The notes: generated by a model not told the origin, from the sequence alone. A stretch of 64,000 nucleotides of DNA from Coprothermobacter sp. (GCA_013824685.1 PNOG01000005.1:62001-126000); one strand, 5' to 3'; positions 1-8,283 are shown, numbered from the stretch's first letter. Translations and numbers: made by a program.

Positions 1-739
1 TGAGGACGACGGCTGCGGCCCCGGCGGCAAGAGCCTTGACGACGCTTGCGGCAGAGCGCACACCCATGTTGCAGATGATCGGCCTCCCGTAGAGGGACGC
101 GACGTCCTCGACCTCCATGAGAGCGGACAGCTCGGGAACGCCAACGCCGGACAGCTCTGTCGCCTCTGCAAAGGAACTGAACCCACTACCAACGACGACG
201 ATGTCCGCGCCGGCATCGATGACGTCTTTGGCTCCTGCGCGCGTCTGAACGTTGCCGACCATGAGTGGCAGCCAGTCATACTCTGCTTTCACCGCCTGGA
301 TCTGGCGAAGAATCACGAGGCGGTCAGCATGCGGCACATCCACGACGATGACATCTGTCCAGACTTCCGCAAGCGCGCCTATCCATTCCAGCGCGCCCTC
401 CCGTTCGAGATCAACGAGGGCGCCAACCACGGGGCGGCCCTTGAGGTCACAGGCCGCCCCGTCATCCTTGCACGTGAGCTCCTTGACCTTGCGCACCTCA
501 TGCGCCTGATCCTCGACACTCCCAAACAGAGGGATGATGCCGATGCCGCCCGCCCGCGCGACGGTTGAAGCCAGGCGATAGTCAGCCGCAAACTGACGCG
601 CCGACGTGACGAACGGTGAACACAGCACGACATTGGTCGAGAGCCTCGATTCGAGGCTGACGTCGGATGCACCGACCTCGCTTCGGCGAGGAAGAAGCAT
701 GACGTCGTCAAAGAACAGGCCTTCCCGAAGTCCCGGCAT
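1..739 (-). CDS. IMP dehydrogenase/GMP reductase-family protein, C-terminus outside window, probably catalytically altered
   Basis: 246 codons are visible from an ATG preceded by GGAGGG; the gene runs off the left edge. The N-terminus FDDVMLLPRRSEV and the later VGNVQTRAGAKDVIDAGAD segment are typical of the IMPDH TIM barrel. The CBS pair normally inserted near residue 100 is missing: the barrel passes directly from VRKVKEL to KGRPVVGALV. In IMPDH the catalytic loop reads GPGSICTTR; here it reads GSGFSSFAEATEL, so alanine stands at the cysteine position. The phosphate-binding ADGGIR segment reads CNMGVR. The fold is IMPDH-like, but normal IMP oxidation looks unlikely (inference). It lies 9 nt downstream of the DUF4388 gene and is probably co-transcribed with it. 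Confidence 0.75.
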   Translation of the reverse strand, partial: MPGLREGLFFDDVMLLPRRSEVGASDVSLESRLSTNVVLCSPFVTSARQFAADYRLASTVARAGGIGIIPLFGSVEDQAHEVRKVKELTCKDDGAACDLKGRPVVGALVDLEREGALEWIGALAEVWTDVIVVDVPHADRLVILRQIQAVKAEYDWLPLMVGNVQTRAGAKDVIDAGADIVVVGSGFSSFAEATELSGVGVPELSALMEVEDVASLYGRPIICNMGVRSAASVVKALAAGAAAVVL

Positions 740-748
740 CCTGCCCTC

Positions 749-1369
749 CTACTTCCTGCTCCAGAGGCCGAAGAACCCTCGACGTTGTGTCTGTTCCCGT
801 TCCACATCCTGAGGGATACCTGGAACATCTACCTCGGCTGCAAGCCCCGCCTCTATGAATCCGTAGAGCGCCTTCGACACAGCGACACTCCCCTTGCCGG
901 TCTTCCTGGCAATCTCACGCATCGATGCCTTGCCATCCAGTTGTGCCATCACCTGCCACTGCTCCCTGGTAAGGATCAAGTCCTTGGTAGCGCCGTCCAC
1001 CCTCAGGGCATAGACCACATCCAGGGAACCAAGCCGCCGGCGCATAGAATTCCACTCGTCGAGAGCGGCCGTCACCTGAAGGACGATGTCTGCAACCGGC
1101 ACAGACTGGTCCTTGGTCTTCGCTGTCTCACCGCTCGCAAACGAGAAACTTCCTTCGCGGAGACTGAACAAGTCAACAAGGGAACTGTATGCCGTACCGG
1201 GACCGACCTCGACAGAGACCATTCGCGAATCCTCGATGTAGAACGTCGCCTGGACGCGCCCACCAAAGATCGACGTCCCCTCGAGATTGAGGCGGCCGGT
1301 CCCCTTGCCCTGGACAATCGTCTGGAGGACTTCGTCCACCTGACAGTTGCCGAACTTCCCCTCAAGCAT
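749..1369 (-). CDS. DUF4388 (PATAN-like) domain protein
   Basis: 206 aa from the ATG at 1369. The N-terminal LEGKFGNCQVDEVLQTIVQG followed by TGRLNLEG is the typical DUF4388 opening, a domain found in bacterial regulatory proteins and often associated with signalling or gliding. Residues of about 130-190 form a predicted winged-helix-like segment (LTREQWQVMAQLDGKASMRE). An in-frame ATG at 1402 gives 11 more residues, but it lies only 4 nt after the -10 box, so the start at 1369, preceded by GGGGGTCAAGG, is preferred. Molecular role unknown; it heads a probable operon with the IMPDH-like gene. Confidence 0.7.
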   Translation of the reverse strand: MLEGKFGNCQVDEVLQTIVQGKGTGRLNLEGTSIFGGRVQATFYIEDSRMVSVEVGPGTAYSSLVDLFSLREGSFSFASGETAKTKDQSVPVADIVLQVTAALDEWNSMRRRLGSLDVVYALRVDGATKDLILTREQWQVMAQLDGKASMREIARKTGKGSVAVSKALYGFIEAGLAAEVDVPGIPQDVEREQTQRRGFFGLWSRK

Positions 1370-1406
1370 CCTTGACCCCCAGTTCCACAGCGTATAGCGC
1401 ATGTCT

Positions 1407-1435
1407 ATTGTACTCCGGTGCCCGGCATTTTACAA
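1407..1435 (-). promoter_or_regulatory. Promoter of the DUF4388/IMPDH-like operon
   Basis: On the minus strand TTGTAA (1430-1435) and TACAAT (1407-1412) are separated by exactly 17 nt. Transcription would start near 1400, inside or just before the upstream ATG, which supports use of the downstream start at 1369. Confidence 0.6.
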
Positions 1436-1443
1436 CGTTCGCG

Positions 1444-1471
1444 TTGCATCCTTGGAGGCCTCCGGTATACT
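1444..1471 (+). promoter_or_regulatory. Promoter of the small membrane protein gene, divergent from the DUF4388 promoter
   Basis: TTGCAT (1444-1449), a 16-nt spacer and TATACT (1466-1471). The predicted +1 falls on the GTG start codon at 1478, implying a leaderless mRNA. The two divergent promoters are separated by only about 8 bp between their -35 boxes. Confidence 0.6.
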
Positions 1472-1477
1472 GGGAGA

Positions 1478-1951
1478 GTGTCCACACTCGTGCAAAATAT
1501 CCTTCATATCTTTCTCATCACCATCATCCCGGGCGTCGAGGTCCGCGGCGCGCTGCCATATGCCATCGGCGTGCTCAAGATGCCCGTGTGGGAGGCGCTG
1601 CTGGTCGCAACGCTTGCCAACCTGTGCATCGCTCCGCTGTTCTATCTCCTCGAGAAGCCCGCACTCGCCATTGTGTCAAAGTGGACATGGTTCCAGCGCT
1701 ACCGCACCCGTCTCGCCGTGCGCAGCAAGTCCTCCTTGGCGAAGTATGGGCTCTTCGTTGGTCTCGCGCTGTTCGTGGCCATTCCGCTGCCAGGGACCGG
1801 CGCCTACACAGGATGCCTGATCGCTGAGTTCACACGGATGAAGAAGAGTTATGCAATCGCATCCATCTCGCTGGGCGTCCTGGGGGCGTGCACGATTGTC
1901 TTTCTCGCATCGATCGGCGTCATCAAGGGTGTCCTTGCGAAGTGGCTCTGA
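1478..1951 (+). CDS. Small multi-drug export family (COG2426/PF06695) membrane protein
   Basis: 157 aa from GTG 1478. The segment IIPGVEVRGALPYAIG followed by several hydrophobic helices (about residues 5-30, 38-60, 85-105, 125-155) matches the small multi-drug export protein family, inner-membrane proteins of unproven substrate. The start is chosen because the -10 box lies exactly 6 nt upstream; an in-frame ATG at 1418 lies upstream of the -10 box and cannot be on that transcript. It is followed by parS and rsmG. Confidence 0.75.
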   Translation: MSTLVQNILHIFLITIIPGVEVRGALPYAIGVLKMPVWEALLVATLANLCIAPLFYLLEKPALAIVSKWTWFQRYRTRLAVRSKSSLAKYGLFVGLALFVAIPLPGTGAYTGCLIAEFTRMKKSYAIASISLGVLGACTIVFLASIGVIKGVLAKWL

Positions 1952-1960
1952 ACATCAGGT

Positions 1961-1976
1961 TGTTCCACGTGGAACA
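1961..1976. promoter_or_regulatory. parS: parS centromere site
   Basis: TGTTCCACGTGGAACA is a perfect 16-bp palindrome matching the bacterial parS consensus TGTTnCACGTGnAACA, on which ParB loads. It lies between the membrane-protein gene and rsmG, about 0.8 kb upstream of parA-parB, the usual origin-proximal arrangement. It is the only copy I found in the window. Confidence 0.9.
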
Positions 1977-1992
1977 GTGACCGGAGGACCGC

Positions 1993-2742
1993 ATGGATAG
2001 TGGCAGAGAGTTCGGTTCGACACAACTTCTTGCCGTCGTACGGCAGTCAATGGCCACCTTCGCTACAGCACTGCCTCTCACGGCGAAGCCGACGATATGC
2101 ACCGACGCATTCTGCGCGGGGCTGGTATCGTTTCTGACCCTGCTTGTCAAGACCAATGAGGTCATGAACTTGACGTCTGACGCCGATCCTGAGCACCTGC
2201 TCGCGACGCACGTCCGCGACTCGCTGGCACCCTTGCTCGTGGGTCTCGAGGCCCCGCGCGCGCTCCTCGACATCGGGACGGGGGGAGGCTTCCCAGTTGT
2301 TCCCCTTGCACTAGCATGGCCAACCACGGCGGTAACGATGACGGAATCGGTCGGCAAGAAAGCCCTCTTTCTGGAGAGCCTCGTGAGCGGCGTGCCCCTT
2401 CCCCGGGGACGAGTCGTCCATGGACGGGTCGAAGACCATGCGAGCGCCCCGCCCGAACGAGCCTTCGATATGATCACCGCCAGGGGCGTCGCCCACATCG
2501 CAACAGTCCTTCAGTACGCTCTCCCTCTCCTTGCGAGTAATGGCAGGCTGGTGCTGTGGAAAGGAGAACGCGACCTCGCCGAACTCCAGGACCCACCGTT
2601 CGTGGCTACGCTGCATCGCGTCCACTGTACGGCCACGGTTCTTGACTATGCCCTGCCGGGTGTTGAACGCAATTCCAAGCTCGTCATACTGCAGGTGACT
2701 CCGACCCTCAGCGGCCGGTTGTCCAGGAGGAACGGCTCGTGA
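1993..2742 (+). CDS. rsmG: 16S rRNA (guanine(527)-N7)-methyltransferase
   Basis: 249 aa, ATG preceded by GGAGGACCGC. It methylates G527 of 16S rRNA with SAM in the cytoplasm. The segment EVMNLTSDADPEHLLATHVRDSL and the SAM-binding loop LLDIGTGGGFPVVPLAL (about residues 95-110) are diagnostic, followed by MITARGVA. An N-terminal stretch of about 25 residues is not conserved. It overlaps parA by 4 nt (GTGA), giving the common rsmG-parA-parB origin-proximal order. Confidence 0.93.
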   Translation: MDSGREFGSTQLLAVVRQSMATFATALPLTAKPTICTDAFCAGLVSFLTLLVKTNEVMNLTSDADPEHLLATHVRDSLAPLLVGLEAPRALLDIGTGGGFPVVPLALAWPTTAVTMTESVGKKALFLESLVSGVPLPRGRVVHGRVEDHASAPPERAFDMITARGVAHIATVLQYALPLLASNGRLVLWKGERDLAELQDPPFVATLHRVHCTATVLDYALPGVERNSKLVILQVTPTLSGRLSRRNGS

Positions 2743-3503
2743 GAATCATCGCCATTGCCAATCAGAAGGGCGGTGTGGGCAAGACGACCACCGCATTGTC
2801 GCTCGCCGCATCGCTCGCCGAGCTCAACCATCACGTCCTGCTTGTCGACTTCGATCCGCAGGCTAATGCAACCACAGGCCTCGGGCTCAACGCAGCGGAA
2901 CTCACATCCAACATCTACACGTGCCTGTTGTCCGGCGATCCGATCGAAAAGGCGATCCAGCCCAGCCACGAACGCAATCTCTCGCTGGTCCCGTCGTCAA
3001 TCAACCTGGCGGCGGCCGAGCTGGAACTGGCTGACATGGATCGCCGCGAGTACGTCCTTCAGAGTCGCTTGGCTGCCCTGGACGGGTCCTGGGATTACAT
3101 CATCATCGACAGCCCTCCATCGCTCGGGCTTCTGACCCTCAACACGCTGACAGCGGCGCACGAGGTCCTCGTCCCCATCCAGAGTGAGTACTATGCACTG
3201 GAAGGCTTGACGAACCTGCTGCGAACAATCAGTCTGGTCAAGCAGCGTCTAAACCCGGAACTTGCTCTGCTGGGCATCCTGGTGACCATGTTCGACAAAC
3301 GGACCATCCTGTCCGCACAGGTCAAGGATGAGCTTGTCAAGCACTTCGGAGAGACCGTCTTCACCGCCGTCATCCCCAGGAGCATACGCATGAGCGAGGC
3401 GCCCAGCTATGGCAAGACCATCCTGGAATATGACACGCTTTCCACCGGTGCCGAGGCGTACCGGCAGCTCGCCAAGGAGGTAGAATCCCGTGAACAACAG
3501 TAA
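2739..3503 (+). CDS. parA: Chromosome-partitioning ATPase ParA (Soj)
   Basis: 254 aa from GTG 2739. The deviant Walker A motif KGGVGKTTT occurs at residues 10-18, the A' motif LVDFDPQANAT at about 40-50 and Walker B IIIDSPPSLG at about 120. ParA binds DNA non-specifically as an ATP dimer and, with ParB-parS, segregates origins. It overlaps rsmG by 4 nt and parB by 14 nt, so the three genes are translationally coupled. Confidence 0.95.
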   Translation: MRIIAIANQKGGVGKTTTALSLAASLAELNHHVLLVDFDPQANATTGLGLNAAELTSNIYTCLLSGDPIEKAIQPSHERNLSLVPSSINLAAAELELADMDRREYVLQSRLAALDGSWDYIIIDSPPSLGLLTLNTLTAAHEVLVPIQSEYYALEGLTNLLRTISLVKQRLNPELALLGILVTMFDKRTILSAQVKDELVKHFGETVFTAVIPRSIRMSEAPSYGKTILEYDTLSTGAEAYRQLAKEVESREQQ

Positions 3504-4374
3504 GCGTCTTGGACGAGGGCTCGACGCCCTTTTCGCCAGCGAACCGACGCAGCCCACCTTGTCGGGAGACAGGGGGATTCGCATGCTGCGCCCTGACCAG
3601 ATCGTCCCGTCGTCGCTGCAGCCACGCCGCCGCTTCGATGAGGCAGCGCTCGCAACACTGGGCGAGAGTATCCGCAAACACGGCATCCTTGAGCCCATCA
3701 TCGTGCGCCCACGGGACGGCCAGTTCGAGATCGTCGCCGGAGAACGCCGCTTCCAGGCTGCCGTTCAGGTGGGCCTCGAACAAGTTCCGGTAACGGTCCG
3801 CGACCTCGACGACCGCACGACCATGGAGGTCGCTCTGTCAGAAAACCTGGAACGCGAGGACCTGTCGCCTATCGAGGTCGCCGTCTCCTTCAGCGAGTAC
3901 CTCACCAAGTTTGGGACGACCCAGGACGAGCTCGCACAGCGTCTCGGCAAGGACCGAAGCACGGTCGCCAATCTCATCCGCCTGCTGGACCTTCCGGAGA
4001 CCGCGCGTACCGCCCTGGACAATAGGACCATCACCGCCGGGCATGCCCGTGCACTCCTGCCACTCAAGGACCAGAGACAGCTTGGCGCAGTGTTGGCAGA
4101 CGTGGTCCGCAGGCAGCTTTCGGTCCGTCAGACCGAGGCGCTTGTTCGGCGCCTGCTGACAAAGAAGCCCCGCGCGGGCGCCGTGCATGACGAGGCGCTG
4201 CGCAACATCCAGGAGACCATGCAGAAACTGCTGGCCACGCGCGTCAACATACGGGGGCGGGTCAACAAGGGCATCATCGAGATCAGCTACTTCAATCAGG
4301 AAGATCTCTTGCGCATCCTTGGCATCCTCAACTCCCAGGAAGATACCAGCAACGAGATCGGCCACGCAAACTGA
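3490..4374 (+). CDS. parB: Chromosome-partitioning CTPase/DNA-binding protein ParB (Spo0J)
   Basis: 294 aa from GTG 3490. The N-terminal box LGRGLDALFA is the ParA-interacting peptide. The ParB/Sulfiredoxin domain carries QPRRRFDE and the CTP-binding motifs GERRFQA and ENLERED. The central HTH is around TQDELAQRLGKDRSTVANLIRLL, and the C-terminal part would dimerise. ParB clamps load at parS (1961-1976). A strong terminator follows. Confidence 0.95.
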   Translation: MNNSKRLGRGLDALFASEPTQPTLSGDRGIRMLRPDQIVPSSLQPRRRFDEAALATLGESIRKHGILEPIIVRPRDGQFEIVAGERRFQAAVQVGLEQVPVTVRDLDDRTTMEVALSENLEREDLSPIEVAVSFSEYLTKFGTTQDELAQRLGKDRSTVANLIRLLDLPETARTALDNRTITAGHARALLPLKDQRQLGAVLADVVRRQLSVRQTEALVRRLLTKKPRAGAVHDEALRNIQETMQKLLATRVNIRGRVNKGIIEISYFNQEDLLRILGILNSQEDTSNEIGHAN

Positions 4375-4394
4375 CCCCATCGACCACTGTCTGC

Positions 4395-4427
4395 GACAGA
4401 GCCCCTACGTCGTGTCAGGGCTCTGTC
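4395..4427. terminator. Bidirectional terminator between parB and the radical SAM gene
   Basis: GACAGAGCCC (4395-4404) pairs perfectly with GGGCTCTGTC (4418-4427) around a 13-nt loop, followed by ATTTC. It separates convergent parB and the radical SAM operon. Confidence 0.75.
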
Positions 4428-4450
4428 ATTTCGTCAGCAATCGGCCTATG

Positions 4451-5512
4451 TCAGCTCTTGGAGTCCGGGCTCTCTTCAGCTCTGAGGCAGTGCGGCATGT
4501 CTCCCGAGGGACTGCCTTCTCCTCCACTATGCCGCATCTCCGTGAAATCGAACCCGTCGACCTTCAACTCCTCGATGAACTGGTCAATCTCTCGTTGCAC
4601 CGCCCCCGTCGGCACGTTCGGAAAGTTGAACATGGTACCGCCGGGAACCTCGGTATAGAACGGCCTGTTGCACCCCGGGCATCCATGTGTCACAAACACG
4701 AAGTGCCTCTGCAGGAATGACCGGATCTGCGCTTCACTGAGACCGAGACCGTGCATGCTCTCCCGGGCGTCGTAGGCGACACAGAAACGCTCTTCCTCCT
4801 GCCAATCCAGCAGCCCGAGCAGCAGCTGAAGCTTGCGGTAGGACACCAGCGCCGGGGAAACACCGTGTTCCATACGCGTGCCGCGAACTGGAGTAAAGGC
4901 GAACAGCGACACCAGGACACCTGCACGGTGCAACTCGAGCATCAGCTCGGCAGCCTCCATCTCATCCTCTCCCAGCCCGACAATGAGGTGTGTCGAGATA
5001 TGGCCGGGATACCTCCCGGCTAGATCCTTGACCAGCGTGACCGACTCGGCCAATGACCCACCCCGAAGCTGAGGATGGAGGCGTTCGGAGCAGCAGTCGA
5101 TCGCGACACCGATGCGCTGCACGCCTGCATCAAACAATTGGTCCGCCTCTTCGTGCTTTGTCACCCTGTACGACACGGAAATCGGCACGCCGCTTGCCTC
5201 GTGGATCCGTGGCACGAGCGCGAGCAGCTGTCTGAGCACTCCGCGTGAAGCAGTCGTCTGAAAACAGACTCTCTGGAACACTCCAGGATGCGTGACAAAC
5301 GCTTCGACCAGCTGATTCTCGCCGACCTCGGGCCAGCTGATGCGCGAAAGATAGCTGTGATCACCGACGGCGCCCCGTCCCTGTCCACAGTAGGCACAGT
5401 CGCCTGTGCATCTGCCGCTGGTCATCAGATACGCCGTCGTCGGCATGGCGGCCATGCGGATATCCCGCAGACCCAGGATGGACAGCGTGCCGATGCTTGC
5501 CCGAAGACTCAC
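4451..5512 (-). CDS. Radical SAM protein, candidate split lipoyl synthase subunit (LipS1/LipS2-type)
   Basis: 353 aa from GTG 5512. The radical SAM cluster motif CTGDCAYCGQG (CX3CX2C) lies near residues 35-43. A second cysteine pair in HGCPGCNRPFYTEVPGG near residue 285 could hold an auxiliary Fe-S cluster. Overall it looks like the biotin-synthase-like enzymes annotated in archaea. Paired with a second radical SAM gene 27 nt upstream, it resembles the LipS1/LipS2 system that inserts the two sulfurs of lipoate. The radical SAM call is secure; the lipoyl synthase role is inference from motif memory and pairing. Confidence 0.72.
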   Translation of the reverse strand: MSLRASIGTLSILGLRDIRMAAMPTTAYLMTSGRCTGDCAYCGQGRGAVGDHSYLSRISWPEVGENQLVEAFVTHPGVFQRVCFQTTASRGVLRQLLALVPRIHEASGVPISVSYRVTKHEEADQLFDAGVQRIGVAIDCCSERLHPQLRGGSLAESVTLVKDLAGRYPGHISTHLIVGLGEDEMEAAELMLELHRAGVLVSLFAFTPVRGTRMEHGVSPALVSYRKLQLLLGLLDWQEEERFCVAYDARESMHGLGLSEAQIRSFLQRHFVFVTHGCPGCNRPFYTEVPGGTMFNFPNVPTGAVQREIDQFIEELKVDGFDFTEMRHSGGEGSPSGDMPHCLRAEESPDSKS

Positions 5513-5539
5513 CGACCCACCTGTCTGTGCACTCGCGCG

Positions 5540-6373
5540 TCACTTATAGAAGACACAGCACTCCTCCACCTGATCTGCATCCTCTGCCGTCGACTGCTCA
5601 CCGACGACGCCCCGGAACTGATACCGTTCCGCCAGATGCACCAGCTGCTCGCCGTACCCAGCCACCCTGGGATGCATGCAGCCCAGCACGAGGTCGGCCG
5701 ACGGAAGCTTCAGTCTCGCATAGGCGAACACCGACTCCACGTCATCGATCGGAACAACAGGTGCGCTGTCGTAGACTGTCCCCTCCGTGGGGACGAGGAC
5801 CAGAAAGACCAATGATGCCGGCTGAAACGCGATCAGTGAATCGATTGCCGCATATTCTCCGACAACGACGCCGCCCTTGAGGCCGATCGTAAGGTGAAGG
5901 TTGACTCGCTGCTTCGCGGACGTCAGTGCCTTCGAGCCGCCCGCTGCCGAGAACGCGTCCGTCCAGCCCTGGGCTGCGTGCAGATAGTCAGCGCCAGATC
6001 GCTGCAGATGATAGACGTCATGGACAGTCCCATCGTCCCACACATAGTCGAGGGAGACCTTGTCGAAGAAGGGGGCCAGCGCATGGATGTCCTCATCCGA
6101 CTGCAGGCCAGCGTGAGCGTTGATGCGTATTCCCTGCTCGTGAACCCACGTGATGAATGCCAGATGCTCTACCAGGGGCAGGCGCCCGCGAGTGTCGCTT
6201 CCGCCGGACAGAAGGATGCTCCGGTATGCTCCCGATTCAAGAACCCGACGGGCCGCAGTGACAGGAACCATATGCTGGAGGTAGTGCCCGTTGCAGTGGT
6301 TGCAGTGCAACACACATTCCCCACCTGTGACGGACACGGAAAGTGTCCGCCTGGGAAGGCAGTTGAAGACCAT
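5540..6373 (-). CDS. Radical SAM protein (COG1856-like), candidate partner of the split lipoyl synthase
   Basis: 277 aa; ATG with GAGAGG overlapping the upstream stop. The motif CVLHCNHCNGHYLQHM (CX3CX2C) is at about residues 20-35, and a second cysteine lies in LGCMHPR near residue 230. This fits the uncharacterised biotin-synthase homologue family COG1856. It lies 5 nt after the thiamine-binding-like gene and 27 nt before the other radical SAM gene, so the three form an operon. Sulfur-insertion chemistry on a lipoyl-domain substrate is plausible but unproven. No lipoate ligase or lipoyl-bearing protein is in the window. Confidence 0.7.
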   Translation of the reverse strand: MVFNCLPRRTLSVSVTGGECVLHCNHCNGHYLQHMVPVTAARRVLESGAYRSILLSGGSDTRGRLPLVEHLAFITWVHEQGIRINAHAGLQSDEDIHALAPFFDKVSLDYVWDDGTVHDVYHLQRSGADYLHAAQGWTDAFSAAGGSKALTSAKQRVNLHLTIGLKGGVVVGEYAAIDSLIAFQPASLVFLVLVPTEGTVYDSAPVVPIDDVESVFAYARLKLPSADLVLGCMHPRVAGYGEQLVHLAERYQFRGVVGEQSTAEDADQVEECCVFYK

Positions 6374-6378
6374 GCCTC

Positions 6379-6636
6379 TCAGGTTTTCCGGCCTATCTGT
6401 GGCATGTCGTTGGCAATGACAAGGGAGACGCTGAGCCTGTCAGCCACTGCAATGGCCTGATATGCCTTGTTGATGGCGGAGAGGACCGTATCCATCTCGC
6501 CATAGCAGCTCACCGCCATGTTGCCGACGACACACCGGACACCGGCTGCCTCGAGCGCACTCTCGAACTCCTTGATCACCGCCACCGTTCTCGAACCATC
6601 GTACGGAAACAGAATTGCCTGGACTTCAACGTTCAC
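6379..6636 (-). CDS. Thiamine-binding-like protein (MTH1187/UPF0045 fold)
   Basis: 85 aa from GTG 6636, preceded by AAAGGAAGG. The pattern VEVQAILFPYDG ... EFESALEAAGVRCVVGNMA ... YGEMDTVLSAINKAYQA matches the COG0011 ferredoxin-like family, whose members bind thiamine or related ligands as oligomers. A longer reading frame exists upstream but has no matching ribosome site. It is co-oriented with and 5 nt from the radical SAM pair. Ligand unknown. Confidence 0.6.
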   Translation of the reverse strand: MNVEVQAILFPYDGSRTVAVIKEFESALEAAGVRCVVGNMAVSCYGEMDTVLSAINKAYQAIAVADRLSVSLVIANDMPQIGRKT

Positions 6637-6679
6637 GAAACGACCTTCCTTTCCGGCCCCGGCAGGGGCGAACTGCGAA

Positions 6680-8053
6680 CTACAGATTGTCGAGATCGTC
6701 GAGGGAGCCGGACAGCGTAGCAAGGACCCGTGGATCCCATCGTCCCTCGTCAGTCTCCTTGCGAAGGATTTCCAGAGCCTGGTCGCGGGCGAACGCCGGA
6801 CGGTACGGCCGGTCGCTCGTCAAGGCTTCAAAGCTGTCGGCCACACCTACAATCCGCACAAACAGGGAAACCTGATCCCCTTTCAGGCCGTCAGGATACC
6901 CCGAACCGTCCATCTTCTCATGATGATGTCGGACAACCTCGGCCACCTCACTGAATCCATGGACAGGTTTGATGATCTTCTCCCCGTACTCGCTGTGTCG
7001 CTGCATCTCCGCCCACTCTGAGGCATCGAGCTTGCCCGGCTTGGAGAGGACCTCTCTCCGTATGACCAGCTTGCCGACGTCATGCAGCGAGCCCGCCATC
7101 TCCAGGACCCACAGCCCATGCCCCTGGATGCCCATCCTCTTGCCAAGGATGACGCTGATGCTGGCGACCTTCTGGTTGTGATGCGGCTCCGTGGCCTCGG
7201 CCAGTTCGATGGCATTCGTGATGACGCCAACGACCTCGGACAACGCAAAGCGCTGTTTGGTCATCCCCCTCAGTCGCGTCAGGGAATGCATGCGAACGCG
7301 CAGTTCTTCCCACGATACGGGCTTATTGAGAAACTCGTCGATACCGCACTCGAACCCCTTGAGTTTGTCCACGAGTCCCGACAGCACCGTCAACATGATG
7401 ACGGGCGTCGTGCCCAGCCGCTCTGTTGCGCGAATCTCCTTCACGACCTCGAACCCGTTGATGTCGGGCAGAAGTCCGTCCAGCAGAATGACGTCGAAGT
7501 TGTCGGTAGCAGTCTGCTCGATTCCTTCCTGACCCGTCCGCACCCATGTGACCTGGTATCCCCAGCTGGTCAGCTGCTCCGACAGCGCGGCCCCATCTAG
7601 TGCGCTGTCCTCGACGATCAGGACGGGCGCCTGGTCGCCCTCTCCCTGACGTTCACGGGAGAAGAAGACCAGCTCGACCCTGCGAATCATGTCGTCGTAG
7701 GTGATAGGTTTGACGACATAATCGAATGCCCCCATCTGCATGGCCTTCATGACGTCGTCGTCCTTGCTGATGGCAGACACGACAATGATGGGGATGCTCT
7801 TGGTCGACAGAGCGGTACGAAGAGTCTCGAGAACGGTCAGGCCGGTAATATCCGGCAGACGGAGATCGAGCAGAATCAGCCCGGGTTGTTCCTTGACAGC
7901 CAGGTCAATGCCTTCCCAACCCGTGCTTGCGGTGACCGCCGTATAGCCCGCTCGTCGCAGCATGTCACCATACAGCCGCAGGCTTTCGACGTCATCGTCG
8001 ACCACGAGGACCTTTCGTTCCACCAGCACACCCCCGGTTCCGTCCTTGTTCAT
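6680..8053 (-). CDS. Two-receiver response regulator with HD-GYP c-di-GMP phosphodiesterase domain
   Basis: 457 aa from ATG 8053. REC1 covers residues of about 14-130, with phospho-acceptor D63 in LLDLRLPD. REC2 covers about 143-260, with D192 in LLDGLLPD. The HD-GYP domain covers 275-455, with HDVGK at 324-328 and HHHEKMDGSGYPDGLKG at about 376-392, so metal ligands and the GYP signature are intact. It probably hydrolyses c-di-GMP when phosphorylated. No sensor kinase is adjacent. The window also encodes a GGDEF cyclase at 52-54 kb, a possible counterpart. An upstream in-frame start at 8083 is possible. Confidence 0.92.
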   Translation of the reverse strand: MNKDGTGGVLVERKVLVVDDDVESLRLYGDMLRRAGYTAVTASTGWEGIDLAVKEQPGLILLDLRLPDITGLTVLETLRTALSTKSIPIIVVSAISKDDDVMKAMQMGAFDYVVKPITYDDMIRRVELVFFSRERQGEGDQAPVLIVEDSALDGAALSEQLTSWGYQVTWVRTGQEGIEQTATDNFDVILLDGLLPDINGFEVVKEIRATERLGTTPVIMLTVLSGLVDKLKGFECGIDEFLNKPVSWEELRVRMHSLTRLRGMTKQRFALSEVVGVITNAIELAEATEPHHNQKVASISVILGKRMGIQGHGLWVLEMAGSLHDVGKLVIRREVLSKPGKLDASEWAEMQRHSEYGEKIIKPVHGFSEVAEVVRHHHEKMDGSGYPDGLKGDQVSLFVRIVGVADSFEALTSDRPYRPAFARDQALEILRKETDEGRWDPRVLATLSGSLDDLDNL

Positions 8054-8107
8054 CGCCCGCTTCCAACAAGCGCGCGGAGACACAACAGCAACTGCACTCC
8101 CAACAAC

Positions 8108-8120
8108 ACACTAATTGTGT
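8108..8120. promoter_or_regulatory. Near-palindrome over the HD-GYP transcription start, possible operator
   Basis: ACACTAATTGTGT is a 13-bp near-palindrome with one mismatch. It lies just downstream of the -10 box on the minus strand, covering the predicted +1, a typical repressor position. The regulator is unknown. Confidence 0.3.
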
Positions 8121-8149
8121 ATTATCTATACATCCGGACAAAAATGCAA
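8121..8149 (-). promoter_or_regulatory. Promoter of the HD-GYP regulator
   Basis: Minus-strand TTGCAT (8144-8149), a 17-nt spacer and GATAAT (8121-8126) lie in an AT-rich patch about 60 nt upstream of the start codon. Confidence 0.55.
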
Positions 8150-8208
8150 CTCCGGGAGCAAGAGCTGCGAACGGTGAAATGGCAGACAGCCGGACCTCGG
8201 AGGCACCA

Positions 8209-8283
8209 ATGGGCAACTTCATCGAAACGAACTTGCGGGGACTACTCGACAGAATGGAGAGTCCACGGGGCGGACAACCATGA
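8209..8283 (+). CDS. Possible 24-residue leader or small protein coupled to the P-loop gene
   Basis: Starts at an ATG with GGAGG 5 nt upstream and ends in ATGA, where its stop overlaps the start of the P-loop gene. The peptide begins MGNFIETNLRGLLDRMES and would form an amphipathic helix. An in-frame ATG at 8179 gives 34 residues but has no close ribosome site. The good ribosome site and the coupled end suggest real translation; whether the peptide or only the coupling matters is unknown. Confidence 0.4.
   Translation: MGNFIETNLRGLLDRMESPRGGQP

Noticed and set aside
1369-1402. Leaderless start at ATG 1402 for the DUF4388 gene
   Set aside because: Only 4 nt separate it from the -10 box, so the A of the ATG would probably not be transcribed.
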